The notes beneath the pieces were generated by a model, which made no database searches, was not told where the DNA came from, and saw only the letters and a program-made list of their open reading frames with translations. A DNA stretch of 7,513 bases from an uncultured Aeromonadales bacterium (GTDB lineage Bacteria; Pseudomonadota; Gammaproteobacteria; Enterobacterales; Succinivibrionaceae): the NCBI GenBank assembly GCA_902796095.1, contig CADBNP010000255.1, positions 1 to 7,513 of the forward strand, written 5' to 3'. Below are positions 1 to 6,188 of the stretch, piece after piece. The position numbers and the translations under genes are program-made. How positions within the stretch are numbered: the stretch's first letter is position 1; every line of letters begins with the position of its first letter.

Positions 1-168
1 GCCAAACCGTCTCGGACGCAGAAGAACGGGATACGGTGTCATGCCTTCATCATCAAGTGATTTAATCATTCCGCTTTTGTCTGCAAAGGCACGATTACGA
101 AGTTTAAAATTTTCATATGCTACCACTCCGTAAGGGGAATTTAACAATTTAACTTCAGTCTCTGACAT
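1..168 (-). CDS. AAA-ATPase-like (DUF1703/PF09820-type) protein, N-terminal 56 residues, cut by window edge
   Basis: The minus-strand frame opens with ATG at 168-166 (MSETEVKLLN...) and stays open to base 1. An AGGA ribosome binding site lies about 7 nt upstream of the start. The last visible residues, VLLRPRRFG, match the start of the P-loop of the PF09820 AAA-ATPase-like family, where RPRRFGK(S/T) forms Walker A; the window ends just before the expected Lys. Preceding residues (YENFKLRNRAFADKSGMIKSL) fit the usual N-terminal region with its 'vDKS/T' segment. Full-length members are typically 500-600 residues and often carry a C-terminal PD-(D/E)XK nuclease-like domain (PDDEXK_9). They are abundant, multi-copy and functionally uncharacterised in gut anaerobes. 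The gene is divergent from the chaperone-like operon and is probably an unrelated neighbour. Confidence 0.8.
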   Translation of the reverse strand, partial: MSETEVKLLNSPYGVVAYENFKLRNRAFADKSGMIKSLDDEGMTPYPVLLRPRRFG

Positions 169-340
169 AACGGATCCTTTGTTCCAAATTCATATCCGGC
201 ATTTTGTGCTTTATAAACGTATGTGTATAATCGATGGTTATCATGTGCCCGATATCTGCGATTCACAATACTTTCTCTTCAGATGTTAAAGGTTCTCGCT
301 ACAAATAGCAACTTTTATGGAATTCCAAGGTGAGGGAGGC

Positions 341-379
341 ATGAGTTTTTTAAGTGGTGGTGTGCTATTTTGGCATTAG
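341..379 (+). other. 12-codon mini-ORF beside a strong SD-like tract and a slippery T6A run (doubtful)
   Basis: ATG at 341 opens a 12-residue frame (MSFLSGGVLFWH, stop 377-379). A GAGGGAGG tract at 332-339 looks like a Shine-Dalgarno but ends only 1 nt before the ATG, which is too close for good initiation. The frame contains TTTTTTA (346-352). A -1 shift there would enter a frame open from 334 to 504 with its stop at 505-507. That frame encodes a hydrophobic stretch (KWWCAILALVL) and a Cys-containing tail. I recognise no family. It could be a decayed gene with a homopolymer error, a leader, or chance. Confidence 0.15.
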
Positions 380-389
380 TGCTGCACAC

Positions 390-461
390 TCGACCTGACG
401 GACTAAACCCGGTGCTTATGATTTTTCGTTACCAATGCAACGAGAACTGCTGTCAGGTCGG
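390..461. repeat. Inverted repeat, possible RNA hairpin with large loop
   Basis: CGACCTGAC at 391-399 is perfectly complementary to GTCAGGTCG at 452-460. As RNA the stem extends to 390-401/450-461, 12 pairs counting two G-U pairs. The apical loop is about 48 nt. No T tract follows, so it is not an intrinsic terminator. It may be the core of a structured leader or small RNA, an inverted operator pair, or a remnant of a mobile sequence. Confidence 0.5.
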
Positions 462-495
462 TACGCTGGTGTATATATCAGACATAGTCGGTACG
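457..495 (+). repeat. 9-bp direct repeat GTCGGTACG, two copies 30 bp apart
   Basis: GTCGGTACG occurs at 457-465 and 487-495, exactly 30 bp (about three helical turns) apart, and the first copy overlaps the right arm of the inverted repeat. The spacing would suit two protein sites on the same DNA face. The repeat is short, so chance is possible. Confidence 0.35.
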
Positions 496-530
496 GTGTC
501 ATTGTAAACTGTGTGTTCTCTGCTGATCTG

Positions 531-742
531 AATTTGAGAATTCTGCATATCTTAATTTCAAAAATTATGATCTCAGCACCATATTTTTTTCTCTTAAGTC
601 TTTAATGTAGTCTAATGGATTACTTTGTTCAGATGTATGTGATCCTTTGACTGGTATCTTATTCAGATCTGCTTTTTCCTGGTTCTGATTTCTTAAGAAT
701 TAAATTTTCATCTTCTGTTTGTTTTGCTTAATTTGAGAATTC
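531..742 (+). repeat. 13-bp direct repeat AATTTGAGAATTC in the operon upstream region
   Basis: AATTTGAGAATTC occurs perfectly at 531-543 and 730-742, 199 bp apart. The second copy ends about 50 bp before the first operon gene. Each copy contains a TTGAGA resembling a -35 element, but neither has a good -10 at 16-18 bp. It may be a regulator site, or the trace of a small duplication in AT-rich DNA. Confidence 0.45.
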
Positions 743-752
743 CGGGAAAAAG

Positions 753-776
753 TTCAGCACTGAATATGCTTTCAGC
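753..776 (+). promoter_or_regulatory. TTCAG-CA-CTGAA palindrome plus extra TTCAGC half-site before the operon
   Basis: A perfect 12-bp palindrome with 5-bp arms and a 2-bp centre lies at 753-764. A further TTCAGC follows at 771-776, in the same orientation and 18 bp after the first. The element lies just upstream of the ribosome binding site of the first operon gene. It could be an operator or a 5'-UTR element; no regulator is recognised. Confidence 0.25.
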
Positions 777-793
777 TTGGTAAGGATTATTCT

Positions 794-2452
794 ATGCCGG
801 ATTTTGACAGATTGGATGCTGTATCAGGTGATGAGCCGGATGACTGTTCATCCGGAACTGTCGCGTTTTCCTCTGCCGGCAGTTTTATAATCCGCAATCC
901 GTTTCGTATACTCGGGGTTTATGCCAGCAGTCCGGTCAGGGATCGTGAGGCGAATAAAAGTAAAATCAATGCATTTGCCAGGGTTTCAAAAACAATAGAT
1001 TTTCCAGCCGATTTCAGCAGGATTTTCGGACCGGTCGACAGAACCGGAGATGCTGTTGCCATGGCCATATCATCTCTTGCAACTCCGTCAGGTCTCATCA
1101 AAGCCGCCCAGTTCTGGTTTGTGGATGCTTCACATCCCGACAGGATAGCCTTCAGGCATCTTGCTGAAGAAAATATCCGGGAGGCAAAGGCAATCTGGTC
1201 CCGGGTCGCCGATATGTCGGCGTGTCAGAATATGACAGTACTTGAACTTGCTTCCGGAAATCTTGGAGCTGCCGCCGGATGGGCAGACCGTCTGTACAGT
1301 TCATTTCCGGACCTGTTTGTTCAGAAAATATGCGGAGATACGGTCAGGTTTTCCAGACGTGATCTTATTCTTTCATTTCTGGATACCTGCGCTCCCGGCA
1401 GCAGTGCGGCTGCCGTGCTGAAGGATCTGCCTTCATCCTGGGTGGAGTATGTCGCAGAGAAAGCGGTGCCGGAAATTGCAGAGCAGATAAAAAGTCTTGT
1501 TTCAGGACTGATGTCACGCTCAGAAGACTGGAAGGACTGCAGAGCGGCACTTGATGATTTCTTCAGAAAACTTGATCCTCTTTTAACCAGACTGTGCCAG
1601 ATATATCCGGCTGACAGTCTGAAGGTTACTTCAATTACTGATGCAGCAACTGATGCGGCAAGAAAGGTCTGTGTCGCCTGGTTTAACGGAGCGGACTCGC
1701 CACGGGAGGCTGTCGTGATCCTGGATTATGCCAGAAGGATCCTGTCAGTTCCGGCCGGTAAGATCTCAAGGAGCAGAACAGAGGATAACATCCGCCAGCT
1801 GGAAGAGAGAATTCAGACTCTGCCTCCTGAAGAGGTGGAATGCGAGTACAGTTCACTTCTTAACATTCTCAGGCAGTATGATGCCGGTATCAAAACTGAT
1901 GACAGAATTATCCGTTTGATCGGTGAATCATATCCCTTTCTTTCTGCGATTAAGCAAAAATGCGGAGACCGAAGTTCCTTTTATATAAAACTCTCAGATC
2001 AGGTTGCCGTAAGGGTGATGAACTATATAAACGCTACGTATACGGAACAGCTGCTTTATGAGATTGATATGCTCAATTTGCATATACCAGGTGATTACGG
2101 CTTTGATGCTCAGCGAAGAAAGGTACTCGGTATTGTAGGAGCTGCCGAGTCCATATTCAGATCCATGTACGGGAAGGTCGATATCAGCAGTGATCTGGCA
2201 GAGACTTTCAACACACTGAAGTTCGGTTTTGATGCTGTGGCATCGGCAGCTGATATCAGTTACCCCCGGGGTATTCCTTCTCTGATCATAGTGAGCGGAA
2301 ATGTATCTTCGCAAGGATCCTGTGTTTCCGCTGCCGGCGGATCTTATTCTCCGGGAGCTTCCGGATCCTCCGGCGGGGGATGCTTCAGTTGTATTCTCTT
2401 TTTAGTGGTACTGACTGCCGGCATTCGGATGCTGTGGTCGGTGTTTGTTTAG
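794..2452 (+). CDS. Tail-anchored helical protein with J-domain-like N-terminus (no HPD); putative Hsp70 partner
   Basis: The ATG at 794 follows AAGGA (782-786) with 7-nt spacing, giving 552 residues. After a 30-residue acidic/Ser-rich leader, residues 35-111 read NPFRILGVYASSPVRDREANKSK, then AFARVSKTIDFP, VDRT and AAQFWF. This recalls helix I of J-domains ('YxxLGV') and the 'A...L.dP..R..YD' helix III, but the HPD tripeptide that stimulates Hsp70 ATPase is absent. Residues from about 112 to 500 look alpha-helical, possibly TPR-like (HLAEENIREAKAIW), with no catalytic motif. A Gly/Ser-rich linker (about 505-529) leads to a hydrophobic C-terminal segment (530-552, CFSCILFLVVLTAGI...) typical of a tail anchor, which would leave the bulk in the cytosol. 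I recall similar 'NP-R-LGVY...' hypothetical proteins in Bacteroidetes. The gene is first in a tight cluster with a GrpE-like gene and an hsp70. The coding call is certain; the J-like role is inference. Confidence 0.85.
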   Translation: MPDFDRLDAVSGDEPDDCSSGTVAFSSAGSFIIRNPFRILGVYASSPVRDREANKSKINAFARVSKTIDFPADFSRIFGPVDRTGDAVAMAISSLATPSGLIKAAQFWFVDASHPDRIAFRHLAEENIREAKAIWSRVADMSACQNMTVLELASGNLGAAAGWADRLYSSFPDLFVQKICGDTVRFSRRDLILSFLDTCAPGSSAAAVLKDLPSSWVEYVAEKAVPEIAEQIKSLVSGLMSRSEDWKDCRAALDDFFRKLDPLLTRLCQIYPADSLKVTSITDAATDAARKVCVAWFNGADSPREAVVILDYARRILSVPAGKISRSRTEDNIRQLEERIQTLPPEEVECEYSSLLNILRQYDAGIKTDDRIIRLIGESYPFLSAIKQKCGDRSSFYIKLSDQVAVRVMNYINATYTEQLLYEIDMLNLHIPGDYGFDAQRRKVLGIVGAAESIFRSMYGKVDISSDLAETFNTLKFGFDAVASAADISYPRGIPSLIIVSGNVSSQGSCVSAAGGSYSPGASGSSGGGCFSCILFLVVLTAGIRMLWSVFV

Positions 2453-2470
2453 ATTTTCTGTTTTTTCTTT

Positions 2471-2474
2471 GGAG
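2471..2474 (+). promoter_or_regulatory. Ribosome binding site fixing the GrpE-like gene start at 2481
   Basis: GGAG at 2471-2474 sits 6 nt before ATG 2481. The frame extends upstream to a TTG at 2445 that would overlap the previous gene, but that start has no SD and would add 12 residues ahead of what is otherwise a normal signal peptide. Confidence 0.7.
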
Positions 2475-2480
2475 CCCTGT

Positions 2481-3668
2481 ATGAAACAGACAGTTAAATT
2501 TGCTATAGGTTTGAGTGCCATTCTGATTTCTGATCTATGTTTTGCCCTGAACAGTGAACCCCTCGCTGATCACAGTCAGATAACTGTTCCTGCATCTCCG
2601 CTGGAAAGACCTCATGTTCTAAGTGCAGCGGAACGGGATATAATTTTTCCGGGTGGTGTTTTTGGAAAAATACGTGCAGTCTCCGATGAGCCGATGTCCC
2701 AGGCAATGCTTGGTCAGATGGCATCAAAAATTTCGGTTCTGGAAACACAGAACAGAACTCTTCTTGAAACTGTATCCAGACTGGAGCAGCAGATCAGAAA
2801 CTATGAAGATAAATTTCAGCTGAATAAATCCGGGTATTCTGATTTTGAACAGCAGCTTCTTGCCCTGACCAAATCTGTCCAGAGCAGCAGCCGGGATGTT
2901 GCCGTGTTAAAAAAGGACAGTCGGAATCTCAGAGATAATTTTGATGAAGGCATCAGAGAACTGAAGCAGAATCTTAAGGATTTCAAATCCGTTTATGCCG
3001 TAGAAAAATCTGAAAGACTTAGGGCAATAAAAGCCCTGGAGAATTCCCTGTCAGAGAATCTCACCACTGGCGAAATGCGGCATCTTGAGGATTCCCGGAT
3101 GTTTGATCGTCTGTCTCTGAGTATCGTGATTATTTCTCTCGGATATGTTTTTGTTTTCCTGGTATTTATCGTCTTCTTCTCCGGTAAGTTCAGAAAGCAG
3201 GGAGATCTGAATGATGAGTTCAGATATCAGATTGACAGATTATCCGCCGATCGTGATCCTTCTGACTCAGATCTGGCATCTCTGAATGAACGTCTGCTTA
3301 ACATGATGGAAAAGGGCGGTGTGGTTTCACCTGACAGTGATGAAACATCTGCGGTTCTTGAGGTGGCGGATGAAATAGCCAGGATCCAGACAAATCTGTT
3401 CCGCATGGATAAAAGTGTCAAAGGCTATAAACAGCTGGAGCGTGCCGCGGAGCGCATGGTTGAGATTTTCGGGGCGAGAGGATATGAAATCCGCAATCTC
3501 ATTGGTACCGAGTACTCTGAAAATCTCAAGTGCTCGGCCAGCTTCACTGAGGATGACAGCATTGAGGACGGAAAACAGATTATAACCGGGGTCAAAAAAG
3601 CCATGGTTATCTACAACGGTAAAATGATCCAGACTCCGGAAATTACCGTCAGCTCAAGGGGAGCGTAA
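2481..3668 (+). CDS. Membrane coiled-coil protein with periplasmic scaffold and cytosolic GrpE-like C-terminal domain
   Basis: The product is 395 residues from ATG 2481. Residues 1-22 form a signal peptide (MKQTVKFAIGLSAILIS..., likely cut after CFA); no lipobox is seen. A long heptad-rich coiled coil spans about 81-205 (SKISVLETQNRTLLETVSRL...). One transmembrane helix lies at 213-233, followed by KFRK, which by the positive-inside rule places the C-terminus in the cytosol. Residues 295-395 contain a helix (KQLERAAERMVEIF) and then a beta-rich end, ARGYEIRNLIG, EYSENL, DDSIEDGKQIITGV, YNGKMIQTPEITVSS. This parallels the GrpE C-terminus in order and length (E. coli: VRKFGVEVI, PLDPNVHQAI, DDVAPGNVLGI, LNGRTIRAAMVTVA). 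Known GrpE is a soluble nucleotide exchange factor for DnaK. It lies 5 nt before an hsp70 gene, so an exchange or recruiting role is a reasonable inference. The similarity is distant and judged by eye. Confidence 0.85.
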   Translation: MKQTVKFAIGLSAILISDLCFALNSEPLADHSQITVPASPLERPHVLSAAERDIIFPGGVFGKIRAVSDEPMSQAMLGQMASKISVLETQNRTLLETVSRLEQQIRNYEDKFQLNKSGYSDFEQQLLALTKSVQSSSRDVAVLKKDSRNLRDNFDEGIRELKQNLKDFKSVYAVEKSERLRAIKALENSLSENLTTGEMRHLEDSRMFDRLSLSIVIISLGYVFVFLVFIVFFSGKFRKQGDLNDEFRYQIDRLSADRDPSDSDLASLNERLLNMMEKGGVVSPDSDETSAVLEVADEIARIQTNLFRMDKSVKGYKQLERAAERMVEIFGARGYEIRNLIGTEYSENLKCSASFTEDDSIEDGKQIITGVKKAMVIYNGKMIQTPEITVSSRGA

Positions 3669-3673
3669 GGTAC

Positions 3674-6187
3674 ATGCCTCATTCGAAAATTGATTACGGA
3701 ATAGATCTTGGCACCACAAATTCCTCTGTCTGCAGAATGGAGCATGGCGTAGTTGCCATTATGAAATCCGATACACTGGCCGATACCACACCATCCTGTG
3801 TTTCCATTAACCGAAAGAATATGCTTAAGGTTGGAACGACTGCAAGAAACAACATGCAGCAGGAGTTCAGGGCAAGACTGAGTGACAGTTACTCAAGAAA
3901 GTTTGATGCCTTTGTGGAATTCAAACGGACTATGGGTACCGATCATCAGTATGAAAGTCAGTTTGCGGGCAGAAACTTCTCTTCCGAGGAGCTTTCGGCG
4001 GAGGTGCTGAAAACTTTGAAATCATATGTTACGGATGAGGATTTTTCTTCAGTTGTAATTACCGTTCCGGCAAAGTTTACGGTTAATCAGAAGAATGCGA
4101 CTATCGAGGCCGCCAGAATGGCGGGCTTCAGACAGTGTGAGCTGCTGCAGGAGCCCGTTGCCGCCGCCATGGCATACGGCATAAGAAATACAGATCGGGA
4201 TGGCATCTGGCTGGTGTTTGATTTTGGCGGCGGAACCTTTGATGCCGCTCTTCTCAGAGCCGAGGACGGCATACTTCAGGTATTCGATACCGAGGGAGAC
4301 AACTACCTTGGCGGAAAGGATCTGGATTATGCCATTGTTGACGGTATTCTTCTTCCATATCTGAAAGAGAATTATTCTTTTACCGACGGCGTCAGATTGA
4401 ATAAATTCCGGGATGCTCTCAAGAGTGTGGCGGAGGAGATCAAGAATCAGCTTTCGCTTAAAACAAGGGAGGATGTTCTTACCGATCCGGGAGAATTCGG
4501 CACGGATGATGACGGCGAGGATGTGGAGATAGATCTTGCAGTCAGCAGAGAGCAGATTGAGAGGTGCATGGAGCCGGTTTTTCAGAAGGCTGTTGATATC
4601 TGCAGAAACCTGCTGAGCCGCAACAATATTGACGGAGGGAGGATCAGCAGTATTATCCTGGTGGGCGGTCCTACAAAATGTCCGATTATCAGAAGAATGC
4701 TGACGGAGCAGATTTCAAAAAATGTGGACTGCAGCATTGATCCCATGACTCCTGTTGCTGTTGGTGCAGCGCTTTATGCTTCAACCATAGATCTGGATCC
4801 TTCAATCCTTTCTGAAGCTGCCTCGGCATCTGTATCCGGGGTTGACGAAAAAGCACCGGTAAACCTTAATCTCGGCTATGAATCCACAAGTATCGAAGAT
4901 CGTGAATGGGTGACCCTGGCAATAAATGAAAAGGAGTCGGGGCATGACAGGCTCCAGGTTGAAATCATAAGCAGTGATGAAACATGGTCCACCGGACGGC
5001 AGAGCATTGATCATGTTGGCAATGTGTTTGAGGTGGAGCTTATGAAGAAGGGCAAACCAAATGCCTTTGAAATCAGAGCCTTCAGTGATACCGGCACAAG
5101 AATATCAGTTTTCCCTGACACCTTCACGATTATTCACGGAACCAGAATAGGTGCCGCTCCCCTTCCGTACAACATTGCCATTGCTGTATATGACGGTGAA
5201 CTGCATACAGGTGTAATCAGAACAATACCTGGACTTGAGAAAAACAGGACTCTTCCTGCACACGGTGAAATATCAGGACTGCGGACTACAAGTGAGCTCC
5301 GCATCGGCAATCCGGAGGACAACGTCAAAATCCCGATATACCAGGTGGACGGACTGGACAGTGACGGTTCCCGTGCAAAGCTTTATGAATATGTTGGGGA
5401 TGTCCTTGTTCTCGGCTCTGATGTGGATATTTATATTCCTTCGGACACTCCGGTGACTCTGAAGATCAGAGTTGATACCTCTGAAATGATGAGGATGGAA
5501 GTCAGCTTTACTGATTATGATCTGACGGTGGAAAAGGAGCTGAATTCAGGCAAGAGACAGAAGGAAGCCGATGCCGTAGAGCAGATTAACGGTTTCATCC
5601 GTGAATCAAAAACGTCTCTTGATGAGCTGGAACTGGCCGGTGTGGAGGTTTCATCTCTCAGATCCTCTCTTGATCGCGTAATTTCTGACAGCAGGATCAA
5701 TCAGGAGAAGAAAGCCGTTCTTCAGCATATGAAGGAGGTGATGAGGAACATAGAGGCAGTTGAAAAGGAATCCCGCTGGATCAGAGCCAGATATGAACTG
5801 GATGACACCATGAGAAGACTGAGACTCATTAACGAAAAGCACGGCAATGAGAAGTCTTCGGAAATGCTGCAGGATCTGGAGAGTCAGGTGGAAAAGGTGT
5901 CTGCTGATCAGAATGTCACGGCTGCCAGAATGCTTACTGACGAGGCTCAGTCTCTGATTTTTGAACTTACCTTCTTCTATCAGCTGATCAGACTGGTTCA
6001 GGAGCTTCATCAGAATTTTGAAAGTCACAACTGGGAGGACAGGAGAAGAGCAGGGGAACTGATCAACCGTGCTTTGCTGCTTGTCAGGGATGAAAATAAT
6101 GTCGATGCTCTGCGGCAGATCTGCCTTGAACTTCTGAATCTTCTTCCAAGAGATGAAATTTCTGATACCTGCGGTCTGCTGAAGTAA
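3674..6187 (+). CDS. Divergent Hsp70/DnaK-family chaperone with inserted beta domain and long helical C-terminus
   Basis: The 837-residue product opens with the Hsp70 phosphate-1 motif YGIDLGTTNSSV (8-19). Further NBD landmarks are FKRTMG (83-88, Lys84 aligning with DnaK Lys70), ITVPAKF (129-135), QEPVAAAMAYG (Glu160), phosphate-2 FDFGGGTFD (182-190) and adenosine motif VGGPTKCP (330-337). All expected ATPase residues (D11, K84, E160, D183, T188) are present, so ATP hydrolysis is likely. The NBD ends near 375. The DnaK linker (VLLLDV) is missing; instead a beta-rich segment of about 90 residues (396-487) precedes an SBD-beta-like region (488-615; IPGLEKNRTLPAHGE, IPSDTPVTLKIRVDTSEMM). Residues 616-837 are charged helices, longer than the DnaK lid; there is no EEVD end. 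Typical DnaK is about 640 residues, so this is not the housekeeping copy. GGGGAG (3658-3663) or AAGG (3667-3670) is the SD. It is probably soluble. Confidence 0.95.
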   Translation: MPHSKIDYGIDLGTTNSSVCRMEHGVVAIMKSDTLADTTPSCVSINRKNMLKVGTTARNNMQQEFRARLSDSYSRKFDAFVEFKRTMGTDHQYESQFAGRNFSSEELSAEVLKTLKSYVTDEDFSSVVITVPAKFTVNQKNATIEAARMAGFRQCELLQEPVAAAMAYGIRNTDRDGIWLVFDFGGGTFDAALLRAEDGILQVFDTEGDNYLGGKDLDYAIVDGILLPYLKENYSFTDGVRLNKFRDALKSVAEEIKNQLSLKTREDVLTDPGEFGTDDDGEDVEIDLAVSREQIERCMEPVFQKAVDICRNLLSRNNIDGGRISSIILVGGPTKCPIIRRMLTEQISKNVDCSIDPMTPVAVGAALYASTIDLDPSILSEAASASVSGVDEKAPVNLNLGYESTSIEDREWVTLAINEKESGHDRLQVEIISSDETWSTGRQSIDHVGNVFEVELMKKGKPNAFEIRAFSDTGTRISVFPDTFTIIHGTRIGAAPLPYNIAIAVYDGELHTGVIRTIPGLEKNRTLPAHGEISGLRTTSELRIGNPEDNVKIPIYQVDGLDSDGSRAKLYEYVGDVLVLGSDVDIYIPSDTPVTLKIRVDTSEMMRMEVSFTDYDLTVEKELNSGKRQKEADAVEQINGFIRESKTSLDELELAGVEVSSLRSSLDRVISDSRINQEKKAVLQHMKEVMRNIEAVEKESRWIRARYELDDTMRRLRLINEKHGNEKSSEMLQDLESQVEKVSADQNVTAARMLTDEAQSLIFELTFFYQLIRLVQELHQNFESHNWEDRRRAGELINRALLLVRDENNVDALRQICLELLNLLPRDEISDTCGLLK

Positions 6188-6188
6188 A

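Larger units (their letters stand above)
169..793. other. Divergent AT-rich intergenic region (625 bp) without a convincing gene
   Basis: This stretch separates the minus-strand ATPase start from the plus-strand operon start, so promoters for both should lie inside it. I see no tRNA, no intrinsic terminator and no open frame with a good start. It does contain an inverted repeat (390-401/450-461), a 9-bp direct repeat (457-465/487-495), a 13-bp direct repeat (531-543/730-742), a TTCAG/CTGAA palindrome (753-764) and three TTCAGAT boxes (278, 628, 662). It is more AT-rich than the coding DNA, above all at 530-750. TTGACT at 647-652 resembles a sigma-70 -35 box, but no matching -10 sits 16-18 bp downstream, so I do not call a promoter. 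Confidence 0.7.

Noticed and set aside
248..255. CCCGATAT resembling a sigma-32 -10 box (CCCCATNT)
   Set aside because: No CTTGAA-like -35 element at the expected distance, and it lies more than 500 bp before the operon.
32..502. 11-bp match TACGGTGTCAT at 32-42 and 492-502
   Set aside because: Several 11-bp matches are expected by chance in a window this size; one copy is inside a coding region and nothing flanking is shared.
581..590. T7 run as an intrinsic terminator
   Set aside because: No GC-rich hairpin precedes it, and no plus-strand gene ends upstream.
1994..2314. 106-residue minus-strand open frame
   Set aside because: It lies inside the first operon gene, antisense, with no recognisable domain.
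5651..6028. 125-residue minus-strand open frame
   Set aside because: It lies wholly inside the secure Hsp70 gene, has no recognisable domain and looks like an antisense shadow of the codon pattern.
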